Shown one piece after another: positions 7,306 through 15,667 of a stretch of 38,537 nucleotides of DNA. This DNA is from Paraburkholderia lacunae. Lineage in GTDB: Bacteria > Pseudomonadota > Gammaproteobacteria > Burkholderiales > Burkholderiaceae. A program made the position numbers and the translations under genes. The DNA lies in assembly GCF_003353175.1 (NCBI RefSeq), contig NZ_QHKS01000046.1, forward strand, positions 1 through 38,537, in the 5' to 3' direction. Under the pieces are notes generated by a model. That model ran no database searches and was not told the DNA's origin. It saw nothing but the letters and a program-made list of their open reading frames with translations. Numbering within the stretch: position 1 is the stretch's first letter; every line of letters starts with the position of its first letter.

Positions 7306-7940
7306 CTACACCTCTGTCTGTTCAGCCATTTCAAGCGCGTCATCGACCTCGATGCCGAGGTATCGGACGGTGCTTTCGAGCTTCGTGTGGCCGAGCAGCA
7401 ACTGGACAGCCCTGAGGTTCTTCGTGCGGCGATAAATCAATGACGCCTTGGTTCGGCGCATCGTGTGCGTACCGTAGGCAGTGTCGTCAAGGCCGATTGA
7501 CGCGGCCCACCGATGAACCAGCCGGGCGTATTGTCGTGTCGACAGGTGGGGAGAGCCGTGAATCCTGCTTTTGAACAGCAAGTCGGTCGCATGCAGCCCG
7601 GCATGCCTTATCCACGCTGCCACCTTGCCACGCTGTCTCGCGTCTGCTCGGTGACCTCGAATTGCACTGGCCGTTGAGTCTTTTGCTGCATGATCGTCGC
7701 GCGACTGGCTACGTGCTCCCCATGGCAAATATCGCGCACTCGTAGCTTCGTAAGATCACACGCCCGAAGCTTGCTATCGATGGCGAGATTGAACATTGCC
7801 AGATCCCGCACCTGGGACGAAAGCTGCAAGCGTACGCGGATCGCCCAGATCTCCTTAAGCTTGAGCGGGGGCTTCTGTCCCGTCAATCTTCCTTTGTTCC
7901 ACGGTACCCGCGACGGGCCTGTGTCGGTTGATGCTTTCAT
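7306..7940 (-). pseudogene. Tyrosine recombinase/integrase disrupted by an 8-nt tandem duplication
   Basis: Two overlapping minus-strand frames join into one tyrosine recombinase of about 208 residues. The first (7608-7940) starts at an ATG with GGAG ahead of it and holds the box I arginine region DSKLRACDLTKLRVRDI. The second (ending 7306) holds THTMRRTKASLIYRRTKNLR (H-x-x-R), LLGHTKLESTVRYLGIE (H and the nucleophilic Tyr) and ends AEQTEV. The break is near 7617-7630: gtggcaag is followed by gtggcagc, so the reading frame shifts by eight bases between RDSVA and AWIRHAGL. All catalytic residues are present, so the lesion looks recent. It probably belonged to a mobile element; no att site was recognised. 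Confidence 0.8.
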
Positions 7941-8280
7941 GACAATCTCCTTTCAGATGAAGGGAGATTCAGTCTGTACTTCTGCAATGGGCGCTACCCG
8001 ACCCTTCCCGGCCATTCGACAGCGAAAAGCCAAACGGCCGAAGCGGCCGAGAAGCGGCCCGTTGTCGGGAAGTTCGGCGATCGGAGGGGCGCATCCATTG
8101 AAACGCACTTTGTTGAGCGGCCTCGGTCTGCTTTGCATCCTCAAGAAGGACGCGCAGTCCGCCCACCGATATGCCAAGGCGACTGGTGGGCCTGTTGTTG
8201 GTCATGTAATTGGGTAAGGCCACAGCGCCCGCCGCAGCCTCCCCCAAAGAACCATACCGTACCGCAATTTCATCTGAGCG
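7941..8280. other. Intergenic region with palindromic GC-rich repeat sequence
   Basis: 340 bases between the broken recombinase and a secreted-protein gene. It contains aacggccgaagcggccgag, which can fold (CGGCCG twice), and text resembling non-coding repeats common beside insertion sequences in Burkholderiaceae. The frames across it are arginine/proline-rich and not credible genes. Confidence 0.35.
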
Positions 8281-9018
8281 CTATTGGACGTTGAGATAGT
8301 AGAGATTGCTGATTCCGGGCGCGGAAAAAATCAGAGTATGCTGGCCCACGGGCAATGGCTTGATTGCAATCCAATACCCATCCGATACGGAAATGGGCGT
8401 ACCGCCGGGGGGCGAATTGATGTTCGAATAAAAAACAAATTTGCTGACTGGCACAGGTGGCTCGAAAGAGAAGACAGGCGATTCAAAATGGAACTGGTCC
8501 AGGAAGTTAATGCTCACGCCATCAAGCGTGACATTCAAAGTGCTCGATTTTGGCAAAGCTTTTTTCGAAAATGCCGGCGGACATGGGAACGGGTTGTTGC
8601 AAAGCGCCGCACGGAGGTCGGCACCGCTCGGATTGTTTAGGACGGCCTCGTTGGGTTTGTTTGCAATTTCCAGATTGGACCATTCGGCATTAGTAACGGG
8701 AAATAAAATCGGGCTACCCGCTGGCACCGTGCAGTTTCGAATGATTTGCGTTGTCGAGAAAACGCCCGCCAGGAAGTAAACGGGCGCGGCCGGCTGGGTG
8801 CCGTTATGACAGGCGGTATCGGAAGTGTTGGGCGAAAATGGGTGATTTTGGCTGGGGATTTGCAAATAGAATTGCCACCAAGCGGCTGACCAGTCACCGT
8901 AGGTCATGCCAAGAATAAGTTCATTGGGTGCGTAAATGCGGTTGTCGGTCGATTGGGCATTGGCGGTAGGATTTGCGCATAATAGAGCAATTGCCAATGC
9001 AATTGTGCGTGCCTTCAT
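8281..9018 (-). CDS. Secreted protein of unknown function (WSAAWWQFY motif)
   Basis: 245 residues. Sec signal peptide MKARTIALAIALLCANPTANA is followed by mature sequence starting QSTDNRIYAPNE. The conserved-looking core is LGMTYGDWSAAWWQFYLQIP, then DTACHNGTQPAAPVYFLAGV and CTVPAGSPILFPVTNAEWSN, with four cysteines that could form disulfides. I have seen similar uncharacterised exported proteins with this tryptophan-rich start, but no function is known to me. It is relatively AT-rich and Asn/Pro-rich for this genome, which suggests acquisition. It stands alone, with an AT-rich region of almost 600 bases upstream. Export is well supported; function is not. Confidence 0.75.
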   Translation of the reverse strand: MKARTIALAIALLCANPTANAQSTDNRIYAPNELILGMTYGDWSAAWWQFYLQIPSQNHPFSPNTSDTACHNGTQPAAPVYFLAGVFSTTQIIRNCTVPAGSPILFPVTNAEWSNLEIANKPNEAVLNNPSGADLRAALCNNPFPCPPAFSKKALPKSSTLNVTLDGVSINFLDQFHFESPVFSFEPPVPVSKFVFYSNINSPPGGTPISVSDGYWIAIKPLPVGQHTLIFSAPGISNLYYLNVQ

Positions 9019-9616
9019 AATATGTCTCCTGTTACTGTGCTGGTACTTGGTTCAGGCTGTTGAAAAACCTCCCGCGCTCGTCATCCGGGCGTGCTCTAAA
9101 GAAGTATCCTCATCGAAAGTCTTAGTAATCCAAACGACAGCAAAAAAGTCTTAATCATTTTGAAGCCCTTTCACTTGGAACCCAGTATAGGTTGAGTTAT
9201 GTTACCGGAAATTACTTTTTATCTTTTTCCGACGGCTGCTAAGTAATGGCGGAGCATTGCTATCAAGACTGACTAGCGTTAGAGATTTGGTCGACCCATT
9301 GTGGGTATCATCGTGCACCGAGCCTCCACTGGCCGCCTCGAGGGGACATAGCTTAATGAGGGCTAACCCCATGCCCGGCTCGACCGACGGTTACCGCTTC
9401 CTGGATGCGCGTATCGAACGCTTAGGAAATCCGGCGGGAAGGCCCAATCTGCTTGACGAAGACATTAGCAATATCCATCTTATCTATTTGCAACACTCGC
9501 AGGCCTCAACTATGTTGAATAGCCGGAAGGCTCGGCTGCCGGGCGGGTGCCATGTCCGATATTCCTAGCACTCTTACGCGATTCCGAGTTCCCGACAATA
9601 GTAGGGAGACCCGGCT
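9019..9616. other. Long AT-rich intergenic region
   Basis: About 600 bases between divergent genes, noticeably AT-richer at 9100-9260 than the rest of the window. Frames across it lack coding character. It should contain the promoters for the secreted protein (minus) and the acyl-CoA ligase (plus). The segment ggctgttgaaaaac near 9056 is typical of insertion-sequence scars; the related string gttgaaaaacagcc occurs near 33574. Confidence 0.4.
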
Positions 9617-11323
9617 ATGACGACACCGCTGCTCGGACAGATGATGGACGTGCCGCTGACGGTTTCCTCACTGCTGGCCCATGCGTCACGTCACTTCGGC
9701 ACGACCGAGATCGTGTCAAAGCGCATCGAGGGCGACGTGCATCGCTACACGTATCGCGACTGCGAAAAGCGCGCGAAGCAACTGACGCAGGCGCTTATCG
9801 CGCTGGAGGTGCAGCCGGGCGAACGGATCGGCACGCTGGCATGGAACGGTTACCGCCATCTGGAAGCTTATTACGGCACGACGGGCTTCGGGGCCGTCTG
9901 CCATACCATCAACCCCCGTCTCTTCCCCGAGCAGATCGCATGGATCATCAACGACGCCGATGACAGCTATGTGCTGTTCGACACGACGTTCGCGCAGCTG
10001 ATCGATTGCCTTGCGCCCCGCTGCCCGAAGGTGCGTGGGTGGATAGCGCTTGCCGACGACGCGCATCTGCCTGCGATGCAGACGCCCACACCGCTCATCA
10101 GCTACGAGACGTTGCTCAAACCGCACGACGGCGCATTCGACTGGCCACTCCTCGACGAGCGCCAGGCATCGTACCTTTGTTACACCTCGGGCACGACAGG
10201 CAATCCAAAGGGCGCGCTGTATTCGCATCGCTCCACGGTGCTGCACGCGTACGCCGGTTCGCTGCCGGATGCGATGTGTCTATCGGCGCGCGACTCGGTG
10301 TTGCCCGTCGTGCCAATGTTTCATGCGAACGCATGGGGCATGCCGCATGCCGCGCCGCTCACGGGCGCGAAACTCGTCCTTCCGGGCAAGGATCTCGACG
10401 GAAAATCGCTGTTCGAGCTGATGCAGGCGGAGCGCGTCACGTATTCCGCCGGCGTGCCAACCGTCTGGCTTGGCCTGCTCAACTACATGAAGGAAGCGGG
10501 CGTGCGGTTGTCGTCACTGCAACGCGCGGTGATCGGCGGGTCCGCGTGCCCGCCGGCGATGCTGCGCACCTTCGAGGAATACGACGTCGAAGCCATTCAC
10601 GGATGGGGCATGACCGAGATGTCACCGCTCGGCACGCTCGCAAAACTCAACTGGGAACAATCACAGCGGCCGCCAGACGAGCAGCGCAGGCTGCGCGAAA
10701 AGCAGGGGCACGTGATCTATGGCGTGGACATGAAGATCGTCGGCGACGATGGGCTCAATCTGCCGTGGGATGGCGTCGCGTTCGGCGAACTGCACACGCG
10801 CGGTCCGTGGGTGATCAAGCGGTATTTTCAGAAGGATGACTCGCCGCTCATCGACGGCTGGTTTCCAACCGGCGACGTGGCCACGATCGACCGGGACGGT
10901 TTCATGCGCATCACCGACCGCAGCAAGGATGTGATCAAGTCGGGAGGCGAGTGGATCAGTTCGATCGAAATCGAGAACATCGCGATCGCGCATCCGGCCG
11001 TCGCAGAGGCGGCCTGCATCGCCTGCGCCCATCCGAAGTGGCTGCAGCGGCCGCTGCTCGTCGTCGTCAAACGCAAGGACGCGGAGATCACGCGCGACGA
11101 ACTGCTCGCGTTCTACGAGGATAAGGTCGCGAAGTGGTGTATGCCAGATGACGTTGTCTTCGTCAACGAATTGCCGCATACGGCCGTTGGCAAGCTGCAC
11201 AAACTGAAGCTGCGCGAGCAGTTCTGCGATCACGTGCTGCCGTCGGCGCTCGAAGTTGAGAACTGTCCGCTTGCCGACGAGCGCGCAACGGGAGGCGCCG
11301 GGTCGAAACCTGCGGCGGAATAA
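9617..11323 (+). CDS. Medium/long-chain acyl-CoA synthetase (AMP-forming)
   Basis: 568-residue adenylate-forming ligase that activates a fatty or aromatic acid to its CoA thioester (acid + ATP + CoA gives acyl-CoA + AMP + PPi). Motifs in order: the phosphate loop YTSGTTGNPKGALYSHRS near residue 188; PMFHANAWGMPHA; the A5 motif HGWGMTEMSP; GWFPTGDVATIDRDGFMRIT near 413; DRSKDVIKSGGEWIS; and the catalytic lysine in TAVGKLHKLKLRE near 523. Length and motifs fit the AlkK-like or FadD3-like medium-chain ligases. It starts at the ATG after aggga at 9602-9606. No beta-oxidation genes are adjacent, so the substrate remains open. Probably monocistronic. Confidence 0.9.
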   Translation: MTTPLLGQMMDVPLTVSSLLAHASRHFGTTEIVSKRIEGDVHRYTYRDCEKRAKQLTQALIALEVQPGERIGTLAWNGYRHLEAYYGTTGFGAVCHTINPRLFPEQIAWIINDADDSYVLFDTTFAQLIDCLAPRCPKVRGWIALADDAHLPAMQTPTPLISYETLLKPHDGAFDWPLLDERQASYLCYTSGTTGNPKGALYSHRSTVLHAYAGSLPDAMCLSARDSVLPVVPMFHANAWGMPHAAPLTGAKLVLPGKDLDGKSLFELMQAERVTYSAGVPTVWLGLLNYMKEAGVRLSSLQRAVIGGSACPPAMLRTFEEYDVEAIHGWGMTEMSPLGTLAKLNWEQSQRPPDEQRRLREKQGHVIYGVDMKIVGDDGLNLPWDGVAFGELHTRGPWVIKRYFQKDDSPLIDGWFPTGDVATIDRDGFMRITDRSKDVIKSGGEWISSIEIENIAIAHPAVAEAACIACAHPKWLQRPLLVVVKRKDAEITRDELLAFYEDKVAKWCMPDDVVFVNELPHTAVGKLHKLKLREQFCDHVLPSALEVENCPLADERATGGAGSKPAAE

Positions 11324-11445
11324 TCGGAAGGAGGCTGTCAAAGGGACCGCCACCGCACCGCCATTTGGTGCAACCGGCCGTAGCCGACCCGGAGCGGTCA
11401 GATGAGATTTCCGAAAGCCGACGTTCAACGATTGGGTTCAGGGAC

Positions 11446-11460
11446 TCCCGCGAAGCGGGA
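11446..11460. terminator. Hairpin between convergent genes
   Basis: TCCCGC (11446-11451), loop GAA, GCGGGA (11455-11460). It lies between the ends of convergent genes and could end transcripts from either side, but lacks a T-tract. Weak as an intrinsic terminator. Confidence 0.3.
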
Positions 11461-11501
11461 CGGACTACCGATATTGAGGACGATCGTTGGGCGACCGTTG
11501 T

Positions 11502-11945
11502 TCATTGTGATGGCGCTGGCACGAGCCCGTACCTAGACATGACATCGATAAGTTTCTCGCGGTCGGGCGGTCCGCCAGCGTTTACGATTGCTCCGACATC
11601 ACGAAAATACTGAGCACCAATGTCGGGAGTAAGGACGATCAATGCGCGGGCTGTGCCATTGTGCGGATTGCTAAAGTGATGGACCGATCCGCGTGCGGTG
11701 AACATCCATTCTCCTGGTGTCAGGTCCCGGACTATCCCATCGACCGAGTACCGAAGCATGCCTTCCAGGACATAGACGCATTCTTCGTTACGTGTATGGC
11801 TGTGTGGTGGCGGAACTTGCGAGTTAGGGGGCACGGTCAACTCAAAAACACCCATCCCGCCTGTCGCAGTTCCATCTATCAGGTACTGAATGCTCAATTG
11901 ACCAACGTTGATTGGTTCGCGTGCCGCCGCGCCGCTGAGAGTCAT
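11502..11945 (-). CDS. Cupin-fold protein
   Basis: 147 residues, single small beta-barrel. The cupin motif 1 region PPHSHTRNEECVYVLEGMLR supplies two His and a Glu, and motif 2 is ARGSVHHFSNPHNGTAR. Together they would bind one divalent metal. Quercetin-dioxygenase-like and storage-type cupins share this form, so the activity is undetermined. The start is placed at ATG 11945, not the in-frame TTG at 11951, because AAGGAG lies seven bases upstream of the ATG. It is convergent with the acyl-CoA ligase; a hairpin TCCCGC-GAA-GCGGGA at 11446-11460 lies between them. Confidence 0.8.
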   Translation of the reverse strand: MTLSGAAAREPINVGQLSIQYLIDGTATGGMGVFELTVPPNSQVPPPHSHTRNEECVYVLEGMLRYSVDGIVRDLTPGEWMFTARGSVHHFSNPHNGTARALIVLTPDIGAQYFRDVGAIVNAGGPPDREKLIDVMSRYGLVPAPSQ

Positions 11946-12185
11946 TTTCAAACTCCTTCTGATTGAGAATTCTCGTCAATCCGCCAACGTTATAGGCGAG
12001 GGACGCACCGCTTGCGGCGCGTCCGGCGACGGAAGGGAACTCCGTTCAACTTGGATTGTGCGCCTCTCAGGGGCGTATCTTGTCCGAGAGCGGCGACAGG
12101 CCGGTATTGGCCGCTCGGCGCCGCCACCACAACACGGACACTACATTGTGCGCGACCAGAACGGCTCAGACAGTAAACGGAACGG

Positions 12186-12587
12186 CTACCGGAAAACGCG
12201 TGCCCATGCGGCCCGAACACGCCGCGCGCGGTCTTCAAGGAGATACGAGGCGGCCAGCGCGAACAAACCCGAAACAACACCCGTCGCGACGTGCTCGATC
12301 GCGGGGATGCGGTAGTGACTCCTGTGTGAGTAAGCGTCGCCCAACGTTGTCAGGCACCCGAGGACCAGGGCATTACCATATCGATGCCCGTAGAGTTTCG
12401 AAGCCGGCGTAAAGGTCAAGAGTACAGCCAGAAGTCCGGTGAACAGTCCTGTCCGCAATGCGATCGTCCAGTGCACAAGGCTCATGACGTTGCCCCAGCT
12501 CCCCGGCATGCAGGTCATGCATGCGCTGGTGGGTTGCCAGAAACGCTGAACAAACAGCCTTACGCGGCGCTTCCACTCATTTGACAT
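12186..12587 (-). CDS. Small integral membrane protein, function unknown
   Basis: 133 residues. After a basic, cysteine-containing N-terminus (MSNEWKRRVRLFVQRFWQPT) there are three likely membrane helices: around WTIALRTGLFTGLLAVLLTF, around GNALVLGCLTTLGDA, and HVATGVVSGLFALAASYLL, ending with a basic tail (EDRARRVRAAWARVFR). The histidines between helices (DAYSHRSHYRIPAIEH) are notable. I do not recognise a named family. A short ggggaat precedes the ATG at 12587. No partner gene is linked to it. Confidence 0.55.
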   Translation of the reverse strand: MSNEWKRRVRLFVQRFWQPTSACMTCMPGSWGNVMSLVHWTIALRTGLFTGLLAVLLTFTPASKLYGHRYGNALVLGCLTTLGDAYSHRSHYRIPAIEHVATGVVSGLFALAASYLLEDRARRVRAAWARVFR

Positions 12588-13262
12588 GAGGAATTCCCCA
12601 TCGACGCCGCTGTCACGTACACCGCCACTCGACGTTTCGTCGGAGCTGTTGTCAGGCTTGTTTCTGTCTCCTGCCGAGACTCAAACAGGTGCGGAGAACG
12701 TGCTCGCGTCCGAGCCCAATCGATAATTTATCCACGGTGGAATACTACACCGCGGCGGGTGTGCCCCCTTTTGGCCACCGCGACAATCGGCGTGGTACCA
12801 CGCCGTTGGGAAGTGAACGGGAGCACGCAGGTGAAGACTTTGCCCGGACTCGACCCGCCTGAGACGTTCGTTGATCCGCTCTGCGAATGGCGGGTTACAG
12901 GGGCACAACGGCCGCCGACGTCAACCCTCAGCGGTCCGATAAAATTGGACTGCCTCGACATGACACGCCAATTGTGACCAGCGCAATGGCCACCACTCTT
13001 ACTTATCAACTTCCTCAGGCGGCTATGCTTTATTTCCCGTTTCAAGGCCTGCCCGTCAAAGTGACGGCAACACCCGTATGACACACTCATGCGTTCCGCA
13101 CAAGCAAGCAGAAACGTTCGCTACCGCACGCAGCGGAAGCCGCATATGAGTCGCGTTGAGCTATTTTGTCTGTTGGAACGCGCAATCGGTCACCCCGCAG
13201 AGTGCATGCGATGAGCCGCTTCGATAGCGTGGCCCATTCCCCGCGAAATGGTGGAGATTGTG
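12588..13262. other. 675-base region without a credible gene
   Basis: Frames on both strands are short and lack coding character or usable starts. The upstream region of the lipocalin-like gene lies at its right end. I see no repeat shared with other parts of the window and no clear terminator. Confidence 0.35.
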
Positions 13263-13742
13263 ATGCGCAATATTGTGATGGCGTTGATATTTATAGCGAT
13301 CTCGTGTGCTGCGAGTGCCGAAGACGGTTTCGGCGGCACTTATAAGCTCGTCAGCGCCACGCGGATGATTGTCGAGACCGGCGAGACCAAGGATGCATAC
13401 GGCAAGAATCCCAAGGGATATATCATGTACGGGAGTGATGGCCGCATGCTGGTACTGATCACGCATGACGGTCGGTCGAAGCCTTCGCGGACCGACATGA
13501 CGGACCAGGATCGGGCCGATCAATATCGGACCCTGAATACGTATGGCGGGACATACACATTCCACGGTGACTCGGTCGAGCACCACATCGATATAGCAGG
13601 CAACGAGTCGCGCGTCGGGACCACTGAGATTCGAGAGGTCAAGAGAGACGGCGATCGATTGATCTATACGACGAAGCCGCAGCCCTTCTCGAGCGACGGC
13701 AAATTGAGTGTCATTACCCTAGTCTGGGAGAAGCTGAAATAG
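13263..13742 (+). CDS. Secreted lipocalin-like domain protein
   Basis: 159 residues from ATG 13263, preceded by GGAG at 13252-13255. Signal peptide MRNIVMALIFIAISCAASA, then a lipocalin-like (Lipocalin_5 type) barrel: GFGGTYKLVSATRMIVETGE, PKGYIMYGSDGRMLVLITHD, YRTLNTYGGTYTFHGDSVEH and LIYTTKPQPFSSDGKLSVIT, ending LVWEKLK. Such proteins often accompany polyketide or detoxification genes and may bind a small hydrophobic ligand. No such partner is adjacent. Export is clear; the ligand is unknown. Confidence 0.8.
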   Translation: MRNIVMALIFIAISCAASAEDGFGGTYKLVSATRMIVETGETKDAYGKNPKGYIMYGSDGRMLVLITHDGRSKPSRTDMTDQDRADQYRTLNTYGGTYTFHGDSVEHHIDIAGNESRVGTTEIREVKRDGDRLIYTTKPQPFSSDGKLSVITLVWEKLK

Positions 13743-14083
13743 CTGCGAGCAGGTTCGCGCGCAAACAAGAGAAAGGTCCCAGAAGACGGTTGGGTGCCCC
13801 TCGAAGCCGCGAAGCGGCGCTCCACAATCGATATACGGATGGGCAATACCTTTCGCCGTGCCTGTCTGTCAACATGAGTGCTGCGGGACTGCAAACCTCC
13901 TAGCTCGTCCTGACGTGACATGAAAGCGAGAATTTCCGTTCCAATCCGCGCCGTCGCAGTCGTTGAATCCCGCGACATCTGAACGGCAGCTTCCGCGTTG
14001 AGGAGCGGTCGCTCGAGTGTCCGAAGGAGTATGCAGGCGAACGGCGCTTCATGGCCGGCTTGTGCCCGCTAGCACCGTTGAAT
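13743..14083. other. Intergenic region between convergent genes
   Basis: 340 bases. A minus-strand frame (beginning MSRDSTTATARIGTEILAFM) crosses the left part but continues into the end of the lipocalin-like gene and has no ribosome binding site, so I do not call it. Nothing else was recognised. Confidence 0.3.
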
Positions 14084-15079
14084 TCAGTGCGCCTGCACGC
14101 CCTGCAGGCGGATCAGGAAGTTCTCAACCGCGCGATTGAAAGCCGCATTGTCCTCGACATGAGGTATATGCCCGACTCCAGGTAACACAGTCATGCGCGC
14201 GTCAGGCAGCAGTCGTGACAGGCGTAGCCCCTCGCTAACGGGCGTCACGCCGTCGGTGGCTCCCCAGATCACTTCGACCGGCATCGTCAGTGACGCGTAT
14301 TCCGGCGATTGACTGCTTCTGCTGAGTCCCGGATCATTGACAAAGGCATCCAGCCAGTTTCCGTAAGCCTCAGTTGTACCGACCAGCGAGAGCGGCCGCT
14401 GATAGACGGCGATCCGCTCAGGCGTCAGCGTGTCATGGCGCGAGGTGAACTTCCGCAGAAACCATCCGGTAAGCCGTGGATTAGTTGCCGTCGCGGCAAT
14501 CACCGGCCGCGCGACGGCCGGCAGCGCCATCAGGCTACCGACGAGGCCACGGTCGGCTGGCGGCGGATCGATAGACAACGCAACGTCCACCAGCACCGCC
14601 GCCTTGAATCGCGCAGGCTCAGCCATCAACGCTTCGACAGTGGCTCGCCCACCGAACGAATGGCCAACGAGAATCACCTGCGAAAGCTTCAGCGTGTCGA
14701 GCATCCTGAGAATGCGCAAAGCCTGGTGGCCCGTGTCGTACGTATTGGCCGCGGGCCGGCTGGTGTAACCAAATGGCGGCAGGTCCACCGCAATGCAGTG
14801 ATAGCCGGCCTGACCGAGAAAATCCATGGTCGGAAGCCACGTCGAACTCCAGGCACCCACGCCTGAGATTAAGACGATCGGCTGCCCAGTAGCGGGGCCG
14901 CGCTCCTGTATCAGCATGTCCACGTCCGCCGCACGCACGAAGCGCGATCCGGCCGGCGCCGCGCTCTGCGGGACGTCCCGTTCGCGGCTACTGGCGATCA
15001 AATCTGCGCCGCCTAATACGGCAACTAGCGTGATGATAGGCACAACGGCCAGCGCGATCGCGACTTTATAAAGTTTCAT
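14084..15079 (-). CDS. Alpha/beta hydrolase with N-terminal membrane anchor or signal
   Basis: 331 residues. An N-terminal hydrophobic segment (KVAIALAVVPIITLVAVLGG, residues 5-24) would anchor or export the protein. The alpha/beta hydrolase fold follows, with nucleophile S141 in VGHSFGGRA, acid D276 in WGATDGVTP and H304 in GVGHIPHVED. The oxyanion region is LISGVGAWSSTW. These are the marks of the esterase/haloalkane dehalogenase-like group; a substrate cannot be assigned. The gene is divergent from the DUF805 operon across a 209-base gap that contains a LacI-type palindrome. The ribosome binding site is poor. Confidence 0.85.
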   Translation of the reverse strand: MKLYKVAIALAVVPIITLVAVLGGADLIASSRERDVPQSAAPAGSRFVRAADVDMLIQERGPATGQPIVLISGVGAWSSTWLPTMDFLGQAGYHCIAVDLPPFGYTSRPAANTYDTGHQALRILRMLDTLKLSQVILVGHSFGGRATVEALMAEPARFKAAVLVDVALSIDPPPADRGLVGSLMALPAVARPVIAATATNPRLTGWFLRKFTSRHDTLTPERIAVYQRPLSLVGTTEAYGNWLDAFVNDPGLSRSSQSPEYASLTMPVEVIWGATDGVTPVSEGLRLSRLLPDARMTVLPGVGHIPHVEDNAAFNRAVENFLIRLQGVQAH

Positions 15080-15226
15080 GGAGGCTCACGCATTCCTTTT
15101 TATGCTTTGCGGGTTCGGCGGCACACTTATTGTGGCGGATGATTATGTACAGTTATGCTCAGCCAATTTTCTCGGTATTGGGATCGACCGATAATATCAA
15201 GTCCGCTTAAACTTGCGCACCGAAGC

Positions 15227-15240
15227 TTGAAACGTTTCAA
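15227..15240. promoter_or_regulatory. Perfect 14-bp palindrome TTGAAACGTTTCAA (LacI-type operator candidate)
   Basis: A perfect palindrome with a central CG, the form used by many LacI/GalR-family repressors. It lies 49 bases before the DUF805 gene and within the divergent promoter region. The first six bases (TTGAAA) could double as a -35 element. No LacI-family gene is present in the window. Confidence 0.5.
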
Positions 15241-15288
15241 CGGTTTTTGGAACCAACAACTGACTCCCGGGAATAGGCCAGAATAAAA

Positions 15289-15660
15289 ATGCTTTTATCC
15301 ACCCTCGCACCCGCTTTCTTTTTGAGCCGCGGTCGTATCACCCGCAGCGAATGGTTGACACGGATCATCATCGCCGCGCTCGTGTGCGCCGCCTTTGGCA
15401 GTCTCGCCGGCTCCTGGTTCGGCGAGATAGGTGCGGCCGTCTTCGCAATCGTCTTCCTGTGGAGCGCGGTCGCGCTCTCCACCCAGCGCCTGCACGACAT
15501 CGGACGGCGCGGATGGTCGTTGCTGACCGCCATCGTCCCGGTGTTCGGGCCGATCTGGGTGCTGATCCACGTATTGCGCCGCGGCGTCGATCACGAGAAC
15601 CGCTTTGGCCCCGATCCGGCAACCCGCTCGGATTACCTCAAAGTCAATATCGGGGGGTGA
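15289..15660 (+). CDS. DUF805 membrane protein
   Basis: 123 residues. The N-terminus FFLSRGRITRSEWLTR is the usual DUF805 opening. Three or four membrane helices follow (IIIAALVCAAFGSLAGSWFG, IGAAVFAIVFLWSAVALS, LLTAIVPVFGPIWVLIHVL). The family signature RLHDIGRRGWSLL sits between them, and the end ENRFGPDP is also typical. The role of the family is unknown; phage and stress links are reported. Here it is the first gene of a three-gene operon: only seven bases separate its stop from the next start. Confidence 0.85.
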   Translation: MLLSTLAPAFFLSRGRITRSEWLTRIIIAALVCAAFGSLAGSWFGEIGAAVFAIVFLWSAVALSTQRLHDIGRRGWSLLTAIVPVFGPIWVLIHVLRRGVDHENRFGPDPATRSDYLKVNIGG

Positions 15661-15667
15661 CACAGGC

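Noticed and set aside
9247..9260. Sigma-54-like promoter (TGGC...TTGC) before the acyl-CoA ligase
   Set aside because: The GG-to-GC spacing is nine bases instead of ten, and the site is over 350 bases from the gene.
11661..12412. Plus-strand frames across the cupin and membrane-protein genes
   Set aside because: They are shadows of minus-strand genes with signal-like and domain features; the plus frames have none.
12588..13262. Short plus and minus frames (such as 12759-12977 and 12728-13090)
   Set aside because: They overlap each other, lack ribosome binding sites and have no protein-like pattern.
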